The notes below the pieces were generated by a model, which was given only the letters and a program-made list of their open reading frames with translations, was not told the DNA's origin and searched no databases. Made by a program: the position numbers and the translations under genes. Positions 1 through 5,247 of a DNA stretch of 15,567 bases are shown piece by piece (within the stretch, counting starts at the first letter, position 1; each line of letters begins with the position of its first letter). Where the stretch lies: NCBI GenBank assembly GCA_964372445.1, contig CAYJQO010000015.1, forward strand, positions 1 to 15,567, written 5' to 3'. This stretch comes from CAYJQO01 sp964372445. Its GTDB lineage: Bacteria > Patescibacteriota > Minisyncoccia > UBA6257 > GWB1-50-10.

Positions 1-131
1 AAGGAAGGAAAATTTTTGGTTTTTGCTCCCGCGACCAAAGGGAGCGGACGAGGCGCGCAGAATCCGAGCGTACGATTTAGTTTCGCTTCACCACGCACGC
101 GGGGCGTGCGACATCATTACCTTACTTTGTT
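1..131. other. Left-edge segment with no assigned gene
   Basis: No gene can be assigned here. Two hairpins are visible: GCTCCC at 25-30 with GGGAGC at 40-45, and a 7-bp stem CGCACGC (94-100) with GCGTGCG (104-110) around a GGG loop. Neither is followed by a T-run on the plus strand, so neither is a convincing terminator. Two plus-strand frames run open from base 1, to a TGA at 133-135 and a TAA at 146-148. The 3' end of a gene starting outside the window is therefore possible, but neither translation looks like a known protein. Confidence 0.25.
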
Positions 132-159
132 TTGAAAATAGGTTCTAACTTGATATAGT
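132..159 (+). promoter_or_regulatory. Promoter of the tRNA-Val gene
   Basis: The -35 box TTGAAA is at 132-137 and the -10 box TATAGT at 154-159, with a 16-bp spacer. Both are close to the sigma-70 consensus. Transcription would begin near 166, only a couple of bases before the mature tRNA 5' end at 168, so there is almost no 5' leader for RNase P to remove. Confidence 0.6.
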
Positions 160-167
160 AAAGACAC

Positions 168-239
168 GCGCGCGTAGCTCAGTGGCAGAGCGATCGCCTT
201 ACACGCGATAGGTCCTTGGTTCGAACCCAAGCGCGCGCA
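168..239 (+). tRNA. tRNA-Val (anticodon UAC)
   Basis: A full cloverleaf can be drawn. The acceptor stem is GCGCGCG (168-174) with CGCGCGC (232-238). The D stem is GCTC/GAGC. The anticodon stem ATCGC/GCGAT closes the 7-base loop CTTACAC, giving anticodon TAC at 200-202 (valine, GTA and related codons). The T arm is CTTGG, TTCGAAC, CCAAG at 215-231. The discriminator is A239. It is followed by CCG, so the 3' CCA is not encoded and must be added by a CCA-adding enzyme. The acceptor stem is made only of G and C in alternation. The minus-strand open frame across this gene is an artefact of the tRNA. Confidence 0.95.
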
Positions 240-287
240 CCGAGAGTATCCGTAGGCGCCGCGAAACCTGGTTTCTTGTTCCAGAGT

Positions 288-316
288 TTGACAGCGGGCA
301 GCAGCTTGCGTATCTT
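288..316 (+). promoter_or_regulatory. Promoter of the nuclease operon
   Basis: A perfect -35 TTGACA (288-293) lies 17 bp from a -10 TATCTT (311-316). The expected start of transcription is about 321-324, only 4-7 bases before the ATG at 328. The first gene of the operon would then have a nearly leaderless mRNA, which fits the absence of a Shine-Dalgarno sequence there. Confidence 0.65.
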
Positions 317-327
317 GTAGAAATCAT

Positions 328-810
328 ATGCAACCCCTCTTCTCGAGTTCGTTCGGCTTGAAGCTCCCGGTCCGGGAGGTCGTTCGGGAAATCATCCGCT
401 TCATGCACGCCGACCCGAAGCGTGCCTACAAGGTCATCATCGGTTCTGACTCCGAGCAGCTCGGTGCCGGGCACGCCGATTTCGTTACGGCGGTGGTGGT
501 CCACCGGGTAGGGAACGGCGGGCGGTACTTCTGGCGTCGGATCGAGCTTGGCCGATTCCACACGCTCCGCGATCGAATCATCCAGGAGGTGCTCCTCTCG
601 CTCGAGGTGGCCCATGAGGTGCTCCTCGAACTTAAGGAATCTCCGGAGACGCCCACGTGGGACTTTGAGATCCATGCTGACGTGGGCGAGAACGGCGAAA
701 CCAAAATCCTCATCCAGGAGGTAACCGGCATGATCCGGGCCCATAACTTTGAGGCGAGGACGAAGCCGCAGAGCTACGCGGCATCCAAGGTGGCTGACCG
801 GCATGTCTGA
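328..810 (+). CDS. YkuK/DUF458-like predicted RNase H-fold protein
   Basis: This 160-residue protein resembles the Bacillus YkuK (DUF458) family, predicted to have an RNase H-like fold; no biochemical role is firmly known for the family. Family hallmarks visible are IGSDSE at residues 38-43 (Asp41 and Glu43 as likely metal ligands), HADVGENGETKILI at 116-129, and the C-terminal KPQSYAASKVADRH at 146-159. The length matches the family. The start at 328 is the first ATG after a strong promoter and has no Shine-Dalgarno sequence, so translation is probably near-leaderless. Its last 8 bases overlap the next gene, which also has an RNase H-like fold, so the pair is probably co-translated and may act on the same nucleic acid substrate (inference). 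Whether it is an active nuclease cannot be decided from sequence alone. Confidence 0.85.
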   Translation: MQPLFSSSFGLKLPVREVVREIIRFMHADPKRAYKVIIGSDSEQLGAGHADFVTAVVVHRVGNGGRYFWRRIELGRFHTLRDRIIQEVLLSLEVAHEVLLELKESPETPTWDFEIHADVGENGETKILIQEVTGMIRAHNFEARTKPQSYAASKVADRHV

Positions 811-1372
811 CAAGATCGTCTTCGACATCGAGACGAAGAATTCGTTCGCCGATGTCGGCGGCCACGATAACCTGCGGGACCTCCAGGTCTCGGTGGTGGG
901 CGCCTACTCCTACCGCGACGACCGCTACTACTGCTTCGATGAGCACGAGCTCTTTAAGCTTGAGGCACTCCTCAAGCGTGCCTACCTCCTCGTGGGGTTT
1001 TCCTCAAAACGTTTCGACGTGCCGGTGCTTGCGAAGTACCTCTCGATTGACGTCGCGGCGATTCCCCACTTCGACATCCTCGAGGAGGTGGAGAAGAGCT
1101 TTGGTCGCCGGGTCGGCCTAGGCATCCTCGCCGAGGCGAACCTGGGCGTGGGTAAGACCGGGCACGGCCTTGAGGCGATCGAGCTCTACCGGCAGGGCGA
1201 GATTGAGAAGCTCAAATCCTACTGTGTGAACGACGTACGGATCACCAAGGACCTCTACGAGCGTATCAAGTCCCAGGGGTTCCTGTGGGTCCCGGAGCGC
1301 GACAGCGTGAAGCTCTCCAAGGTTACCTTCAGCTACCAAGAGGTGGCGCCGCCGCAGGCGCAGCTCATCTAG
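803..1372 (+). CDS. DEDDy-type 3'-5' exonuclease-like protein (RNase H fold)
   Basis: A 189-residue stand-alone exonuclease domain, similar to the predicted exonucleases related to DNA polymerase B proofreading domains and to YprB-type ribonuclease H-like proteins. Motif ExoI is FDIET (Asp8, Glu10). Motif ExoII lies in VGFSSKRFDVPVL (Asp72). Motif ExoIII is YCVND (Tyr140, Asp144), the YxxxD form. All four acidic residues and the Tyr are present, so two-metal 3'-5' exonuclease activity is likely; DNA or RNA preference is unknown. The frame is open upstream to 749, but ATG 803 is preferred: the fold begins at once after it, and AAGGTGG at 789-795 lies 7 bases upstream. It overlaps the preceding gene by 8 bases. 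The next gene follows after 5 bases, so the three form one operon. Confidence 0.85.
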   Translation: MSDKIVFDIETKNSFADVGGHDNLRDLQVSVVGAYSYRDDRYYCFDEHELFKLEALLKRAYLLVGFSSKRFDVPVLAKYLSIDVAAIPHFDILEEVEKSFGRRVGLGILAEANLGVGKTGHGLEAIELYRQGEIEKLKSYCVNDVRITKDLYERIKSQGFLWVPERDSVKLSKVTFSYQEVAPPQAQLI

Positions 1373-1377
1373 CCGGT

Positions 1378-1683
1378 ATGAATCTTCAGAAGAATCGGGT
1401 GCTCGTCGGTGTGGTGATTTCCATTGTTGTTTTGAGCTTCATTATGGCGTACGTCCCGGCCCTCTTCCCACCTGCGCCGCCGCCCGATCAGCCGCAAAGG
1501 CTGACGCCGGAGCCGCTGCCGGTGATCGTGCCGACGAGTACGGTTCCCTCCTCCGTGCCGCTTGCGACGACCACGCCGAGCTCTGCCACCTCCGGTGCCG
1601 CACTCCCGGAAGGTTTCTCCGGTTTAGGGCAGGAGAGCCAATCGCTCGACGAGCTCAATCAGCTCCTGGAGGAGAGCCGTTAA
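1378..1683 (+). CDS. Small single-pass membrane protein with proline/threonine-rich tail
   Basis: Not recognised as a known family. The 101-residue product has a short basic N-terminus, one membrane segment at about residues 8-28 (VLVGVVISIVVLSFIMAYV), then a Pro/Ser/Thr-rich stretch with PPAPPPDQP (about 34-42) and a low-complexity region to about 75. It ends in an acidic, leucine-rich helix-like tail (LDELNQLLEESR). The topology suggests N-in with an extracytoplasmic tail, as in many small CPR envelope proteins. ATG 1378 is chosen although the frame is open to 1285, because it falls 5 bases after the exonuclease stop and directly before the membrane segment. No good Shine-Dalgarno is visible, so translation may depend on termination of the upstream gene. 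Last gene of the 328-1683 operon. Confidence 0.7.
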   Translation: MNLQKNRVLVGVVISIVVLSFIMAYVPALFPPAPPPDQPQRLTPEPLPVIVPTSTVPSSVPLATTTPSSATSGAALPEGFSGLGQESQSLDELNQLLEESR

Positions 1684-1745
1684 GGTTTCTCTAATTTGGG
1701 GTGCCGGCGGTGGTAACCCTCGGACGTTTTTTCTGGTAATCGACC

Positions 1746-2990
1746 GTGTTTCGGCGTAGACTGGTGCCTGTGCAGGACAAGGCGGTTGGCAAGCTCATCG
1801 CGCGGGAAACCCAGCGGCAGGGCGAGACGATCAACCTGATTGCCTCGGAGAACTACGCGTCGCGGGACGTGCTTGAAACCTTAGGGTCGGTGTTCACGAA
1901 CAAGTACGCCGAGGGGTACTCCCGACTCCGGTACTACGGCGGGAACGAGGTGGTGGACGAGCTCGAGGAGCTCGTCGGGGAGCGGGCGCTCGCGCTCTTT
2001 GATCTGGACCCGAAGCGCTGGAGCGTGAACGCACAGCCCTACTCCGGCTCCCCGGCGAATCTCGCCGTCTACCTTGCGCTCGTGCCCACGGGAGAGAAGA
2101 TTATGGGGATGCGGCTCGAGGCGGGTGGCCACCTCACCCACGGCCACAAGGTGAGCGTGACCGGACAGCTCTGGCGCCAGGTGCCCTACGGCGTGGACCC
2201 GAAAACAGAAGAGTTAAACTACGCCGCGATCGAGCGCATCGCCAAGCAGGGGCAGCCGAAGCTGATCGTGGCCGGCTACACCGCCTACTCGCGCGCCATT
2301 GATTTTAAACGGTTCCGTGAGATCGCGAACGCCGTGGGGGCCATCCTTATGGTGGATATGTCGCACGTCGCGGGCCTGGTGGCTGGCCGGGCGTACCCCT
2401 CTCCATTTCCCTACGCGGACGTGGTGACCACGACAACCCACAAGACGCTCCGGGGGCCGCGTTCGGCGCTGATTTTCTCGCGGGGGCAGATGTCCGAGAA
2501 GGTGGACCGGATTGTGTTCCCCGGCCTCCAGGGCGGACCCCATGTGAACCAAATCGCCGCGGTGGCGGTGGCCTTGGGCGAGGCCAAGCGGCCGGCCTTC
2601 CGTCGCTACGCCCGCCAGGTGGTTCGGAATGCCCGAGTGCTCGCGCGCGCCCTCCAGCGGCTCGGCTGGCGGATCGTTTCGGGGGGCACCGATAGCCACC
2701 TCTTCCTCATGGACACCTGGGCGCAACGGGTGAGCGGGAAAACCGCGAGCGATCTCCTCGAGTCGGTTGGCATCGTCGTGAATAAGAATACCATCCCGCT
2801 CGACACGCGCCCGCCGCAGGACCCTTCCGGCATCCGCATCGGTACCCCCGCGGTGACCACCCGTGGCATGGCCGAGAAAGAGATGCTCGCGATCGCCGGG
2901 CTCGTCTCGAGCACCCTGCGGCGTGAATTATTCGATAAGACCCGAGAGGCAGTTCACCGCCTTACCAAGAAATTTCCACTTCCCTACTGA
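1746..2990 (+). CDS. glyA: Serine hydroxymethyltransferase
   Basis: This PLP enzyme interconverts serine and glycine while transferring a one-carbon unit to tetrahydrofolate in the cytosol. It feeds FolD, encoded at 6489. The 414 residues show INLIASENY near 29-37, TNKYAEGYSRLRYYGG near 51-66, QPYSGSPAN near 97-105, GGHLTHG near 127-133, VDMSHVAG at 203-210 (Asp and His that hold the cofactor), and TTTTHKTLRGPR with the Schiff-base lysine Lys233. It is full-length. RWSVNAQPYSGSPAN and VTTTTHKTLRGPR recall the wording of eukaryotic-type enzymes more than the E. coli one. The start is uncertain: GTG 1746 has no Shine-Dalgarno, while GTG 1764 and 1770 are in frame, and a possible -10 TAGACT at 1757-1762 would make 1770 a leaderless start. 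No clear terminator separates it from the next gene. Confidence 0.95.
   Translation: MFRRRLVPVQDKAVGKLIARETQRQGETINLIASENYASRDVLETLGSVFTNKYAEGYSRLRYYGGNEVVDELEELVGERALALFDLDPKRWSVNAQPYSGSPANLAVYLALVPTGEKIMGMRLEAGGHLTHGHKVSVTGQLWRQVPYGVDPKTEELNYAAIERIAKQGQPKLIVAGYTAYSRAIDFKRFREIANAVGAILMVDMSHVAGLVAGRAYPSPFPYADVVTTTTHKTLRGPRSALIFSRGQMSEKVDRIVFPGLQGGPHVNQIAAVAVALGEAKRPAFRRYARQVVRNARVLARALQRLGWRIVSGGTDSHLFLMDTWAQRVSGKTASDLLESVGIVVNKNTIPLDTRPPQDPSGIRIGTPAVTTRGMAEKEMLAIAGLVSSTLRRELFDKTREAVHRLTKKFPLPY
1757..1762 (+). promoter_or_regulatory. Possible -10 box implying a leaderless glyA start
   Basis: TAGACT at 1757-1762 is followed 7 bases later by GTG 1770, in the glyA frame. The same spacing occurs at the hydrolase, leader-peptide and phosphohexomutase starts. 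No good -35 box is found 16-18 bp upstream, so the case is weaker here. Confidence 0.3.
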
Positions 2991-3020
2991 TACGAAAGAA
3001 CTTGATAAAAGGAGGGAACC

Positions 3021-3275
3021 ATGCAACTAAGGGCGTCGTGTGAGTTTCTGCCGAAAGGTTGGATTGTTTGCCCACCGTGCCGCGGATCCGGCAAAGGAAA
3101 GGGAGGAAACCATCGCTGTGGTGCGTGCGACGGAATCGGGCGAATGCCAGACCCCACACTCTCACTTTCCGGGAATGTGGTGGCACAAAGTTTGTTCGAC
3201 TTTTTCCCCTACATTCATTGTGCTATGAATGATGGGGGGCGTGATTCACAACTCGAAAGGAGGTGGGTACATTGA
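3021..3275 (+). CDS. Small protein with a single DnaJ-type zinc finger
   Basis: An 84-residue protein carrying two CxxCxGxG motifs, CPPCRGSG (residues 17-24) and CGACDGIG (33-40). This is the zinc-binding module of DnaJ/Hsp40 central domains, but here it stands alone without a J domain. Cys17, Cys20, Cys33 and Cys36 can bind one zinc ion. The rest, about 44 residues ending in a Phe/Tyr-rich stretch, is not recognised. The start is firm: AAAAGGAGGG at 3007-3016 precedes the ATG at 3021. The stop TGA overlaps the start of the next tiny gene in the sequence TTGA, a form of translational coupling. Similar free zinc fingers occur as small chaperone- or redox-related proteins, but no function can be assigned here. 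It may be transcribed from glyA. Confidence 0.7.
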   Translation: MQLRASCEFLPKGWIVCPPCRGSGKGKGGNHRCGACDGIGRMPDPTLSLSGNVVAQSLFDFFPYIHCAMNDGGRDSQLERRWVH

Positions 3276-3340
3276 AAGGGCCGGAAGATTGCATCTGCGG
3301 AGACTCAGATTGCGATCAGAACAATGGAGACGGTGACTAA
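3272..3340 (+). CDS. 22-residue Cys/Asp-rich peptide, TTG start
   Basis: A very short reading frame with unusually strong translation signals. The Shine-Dalgarno AAAGGAGGT at 3256-3264 lies 7 bases before TTG 3272, the start overlaps the preceding gene's stop (TTGA), and the frame ends with TAA at 3338-3340, just ahead of a strong terminator. The peptide contains CICGDSDC followed by an acidic Asn/Gly/Asp tail. Its three cysteines and several aspartates suggest metal binding or a disulfide-linked peptide (inference). The partner gene upstream also has paired cysteines, so both may act on the same metal or client. No family is recognised. The alternative frame from ATT 3271 gives a 21-residue Arg-rich peptide and is considered much less likely. 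Confidence 0.6.
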   Translation: MKGPEDCICGDSDCDQNNGDGD

Positions 3341-3364
3341 CGATCAGTCACTTCCTATTAAATG

Positions 3365-3400
3365 AGAGCCCAAGTTTGGATAACCGAACGGGCTCTTTTT
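3365..3400 (+). terminator. Rho-independent terminator after the zinc-finger/peptide pair
   Basis: AGAGCCC (3365-3371) pairs with GGGCTCT (3390-3396). An inner stem GTTTGG/CCGAAC surrounds an ATAA loop, with a two-A bulge between the stems. A run of five T closes it at 3396-3400. Confidence 0.85.
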
Positions 3401-3418
3401 ATTCACCGCTGGCAGGCG

Positions 3419-3447
3419 TTGACAGAAATCGTGGCGTAGGCAACAAT
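3419..3447 (+). promoter_or_regulatory. Promoter of the 46-residue membrane peptide
   Basis: A perfect -35 TTGACA (3419-3424) is 17 bp from AACAAT (3442-3447), which matches four of six -10 positions. The start point would be about 3454, giving a leader of about 8 bases before ATG 3462 and no Shine-Dalgarno sequence. It sits 19 bases after the preceding terminator. Confidence 0.5.
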
Positions 3448-3461
3448 TACCACTACCGAGT

Positions 3462-3602
3462 ATGCCAAGCCTAGCAACAAATACGTTTGCGGTGCGCTAT
3501 TCCTACCAGGCCGTCCGTCCGTGGGCGGTCTGCTTTGCCATGTTCATCATTGCCTTCATGGCAGGTGAACTCGTCGGGAGCATGCGCGTTACCAGTACCT
3601 AG
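3462..3602 (+). CDS. 46-residue single-pass membrane peptide
   Basis: Not recognised. The frame from ATG 3462 to TAG 3600-3602 encodes 46 residues with one clear membrane segment at about residues 21-40 (WAVCFAMFIIAFMAGELVGS). A mildly basic N-terminal part precedes it and a short basic end follows. It sits alone between its own promoter (3419-3447) and terminator (3628-3655), which is the main reason to believe it is a gene. It has no Shine-Dalgarno, so it would be read from a near-leaderless mRNA. Small hydrophobic peptides of this kind include toxins, membrane-protein modulators and leader-like peptides; sequence alone does not choose between them. Confidence 0.5.
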   Translation: MPSLATNTFAVRYSYQAVRPWAVCFAMFIIAFMAGELVGSMRVTST

Positions 3603-3627
3603 GATTCAAGCGAACCTGTACGCGCCA

Positions 3628-3655
3628 AAAACCTCCCGACCGAACGGGAGGTTTT
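3628..3655 (+). terminator. Terminator after the membrane peptide gene, possibly bidirectional
   Basis: AAAACCTCCCG (3628-3638) is perfectly complementary to CGGGAGGTTTT (3645-3655), with the 6-base loop ACCGAA. The A-run and T-run flanking the GC core suit termination in either direction. Confidence 0.8.
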
Positions 3656-3662
3656 CGGTTCT

Positions 3663-3733
3663 GGTTTGAAAATTGTCTGTGCCCATGGCCAATTTTCAGA
3701 CCGAAACCGCGGTCTGAGGAGCTACTTTACAAT
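3663..3733 (+). promoter_or_regulatory. Palindromic control region upstream of the 465-residue gene
   Basis: Two inverted repeats overlap here. The first pairs GGTTTGAAAATTG (3663-3675) with CAATTTTCAGACC (3690-3702), 13 bp with one G-T pair. The second pairs TCAGACC (3696-3702) with GGTCTGA (3711-3717). They share 3696-3702 and cannot both form in RNA. A -10-like TACAAT lies at 3728-3733. The second palindrome is centred exactly where the -35 box should be, and no -35 match exists there. This favours a DNA operator for a regulator, probably an activator (inference). If instead transcription starts upstream, the repeats could act as alternative RNA hairpins. Confidence 0.4.
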
Positions 3734-3772
3734 CACATACATTCATCACCTATTCAGAAAGGAGCGTTAGCT

Positions 3773-5170
3773 ATGTATAGGTACATTGTGCCGGGGGTAC
3801 GCGCGGTAGAGGTTATTTCTGCAACAGCGGGAAGCGTGGGGGAGCAAATTCTGCGAAAGATTGCGCAGCCACGCCGGTGGGAGCACACACGCAACCAGCG
3901 TCTGTTCGGGGAGTGGCAGGACGGGTGCTGCCAGGGGGTGGTGCGTTTCAACACCGACGGGGAAACGGCGTCCCGGGAGTTTCCGGTTACGCTGAAGCTG
4001 GGCGTCGAGGAGGGGTTGGTGCTTCGAGATGTCAACGGTAGGAGCGTGTCAATCAAGGACCGAGGCAGCAATCATACGGGTGGCTACGTCATTGAGGTCG
4101 GGCGGGAATTGCCAGAGCGCCACGTTGAGCATATCGCCAACCAGATCGTCGGCTGCTGGGTCGTCCACGGTTTCCACTGGCTGAACCGTGTTCGGGAGGT
4201 GTGCAACTGGCCGTACGGCAACGACGTGCGACGCCCGGTGGCATCAACCTTCCGGGTCGTCGACGGCGGCGAGCTGCGGCTCACCTTGGGAGACCTCGTC
4301 GCGCGCGGGGCGGTCCGTTCCACACACGCCGGCCAGTGGAATCGGCCCTACACGTTGGTGCCGGCGCTCTGCGGCATGGTGATCCTCATTCACGAGTTCA
4401 AGCAATCGGGAGAGGACGTATGCATGTTCAAGGATCGGTTGATCAGCAACGACGCAGCCATCTGGGGGCCGTACTGCCGATGGGCGGAGCGTCGGGTTGG
4501 GGAGGTCGCGGAAGATTGGCTGCGTAACCTTGCGGCCGCGGCAGCCTCGCCGTTCGCCTTCCACCTCCACGCCACGCGGCGGCTATTCCCGAACTGCACC
4601 CTGAACTCGACGTACCTCGTACGTCAGCTCGGGGAGTCGAAGCTCTCCCGTATCGTTGACCACATGGTTGCCGAGGAGCCTGAGCGGGTGTACCGCCTGA
4701 TCGATGCGAGCGGTGTCACCCGTCGGCTGGTCCGCGTGACGCCGGGTGAGCTAGTGTTTGATGGAGAGCTTTCCATGCGACGTGCCGATGTGGCTGGGAA
4801 CGTGGTCCGCACGTTCCGGGAACTCATGCGCGTTGAGGAGGACATTGCGTTCGACTTGCCGAGAATCCCGCGAGCCGTGCTCGACTCACATTTCTACGTC
4901 GTCGTTTCCGGACTGGCCGAATCATCTGATTTCGAGACCGCCTACCACCTGAGCGGGAGCGAAATGTACCACTACCTGGTTGACGGGAAGGACGCGGCGG
5001 CGCACCGAATCCGGAACGAACGACTCTTCCAGCTGCTGAAGCCTGACTTTGGGATCGATCGGTTTAAGTACCACATCTTCCCAGGGGTGGCGGCGCCGGG
5101 GCCGGAGAACCAGTACACCGTGGCGCACGAACGTTTCGATCTGAAGGAGCTACGCTCACGTGTCGTCTGA
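3773..5170 (+). CDS. Unrecognised 465-residue soluble protein
   Basis: I do not recognise a family. The protein has no membrane segment, signal peptide, Walker motif or obvious catalytic signature. Visible traits are a beta-rich N-terminal half with many Gly and Val (to about residue 115), a Trp/His-rich patch GCWVVHGFHWLNRV near 127-140, a central helical Ala-rich region (about 235-270), and a C-terminal part rich in Phe, Tyr and charged residues. Cysteines are few and scattered. The start is secure: AGAAAGGAG at 3756-3764, 8 bases before ATG 3773. Codon use looks like the neighbours. The gene has its own terminator (5180-5230) and a probable promoter with a palindrome at -35, so it is a single-gene, possibly regulated unit. 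A regulated orphan or a lineage-specific enzyme are both possible. Confidence 0.75.
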   Translation: MYRYIVPGVRAVEVISATAGSVGEQILRKIAQPRRWEHTRNQRLFGEWQDGCCQGVVRFNTDGETASREFPVTLKLGVEEGLVLRDVNGRSVSIKDRGSNHTGGYVIEVGRELPERHVEHIANQIVGCWVVHGFHWLNRVREVCNWPYGNDVRRPVASTFRVVDGGELRLTLGDLVARGAVRSTHAGQWNRPYTLVPALCGMVILIHEFKQSGEDVCMFKDRLISNDAAIWGPYCRWAERRVGEVAEDWLRNLAAAAASPFAFHLHATRRLFPNCTLNSTYLVRQLGESKLSRIVDHMVAEEPERVYRLIDASGVTRRLVRVTPGELVFDGELSMRRADVAGNVVRTFRELMRVEEDIAFDLPRIPRAVLDSHFYVVVSGLAESSDFETAYHLSGSEMYHYLVDGKDAAAHRIRNERLFQLLKPDFGIDRFKYHIFPGVAAPGPENQYTVAHERFDLKELRSRVV

Positions 5171-5179
5171 TGCAACAAG

Positions 5180-5230
5180 AGGAAGCTGCGAGCGAGGCAT
5201 ACGCCTCGCCGTGACCGGCTTCCTTTTTTA
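5180..5230 (+). terminator. Rho-independent terminator after the 465-residue gene
   Basis: The outer stem AGGAAGC (5180-5186) pairs with GCTTCCT (5218-5224). The inner stem GCGAGGC (5192-5198) pairs with GCCTCGC (5203-5209) around an ATAC loop. A T-run follows at 5224-5229. The 3' part also contains the -35 box of the next promoter. Confidence 0.85.
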
Positions 5231-5239
5231 TTCTATGAT
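5211..5239 (+). promoter_or_regulatory. Promoter of the hydrolase gene, nested in the upstream terminator
   Basis: The -35 GTGACC (5211-5216) lies inside the terminator hairpin, 17 bp from a good -10 TATGAT (5234-5239). Transcription should start at about 5246-5248, at the ATG itself (5248), so the mRNA appears leaderless. Confidence 0.6.
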
Positions 5240-5247
5240 GGACTGGT

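Noticed and set aside
199..828. Minus-strand open frame of 209 codons ending in ALGFEPRTYRV
   Set aside because: It runs antisense to the YkuK-like gene and its end is the reverse complement of the tRNA; this ending is a well-known artefact of tRNA genes.
1684..1745. Possible terminator between the nuclease operon and glyA
   Set aside because: A T-run exists at 1727-1732, but only a 4-bp GGGT/ACCC stem could be drawn, which is too weak to call.
2214..2726. Minus-strand open frame of 170 codons opposite glyA
   Set aside because: Shadow of the glyA codon pattern, with no start signals and no recognisable motif.
3271..3336. Alternative ATT-start frame giving an Arg-rich 21-residue peptide
   Set aside because: ATT is a very rare start codon; TTG one base later has the same Shine-Dalgarno and a TTGA overlap with the previous stop.
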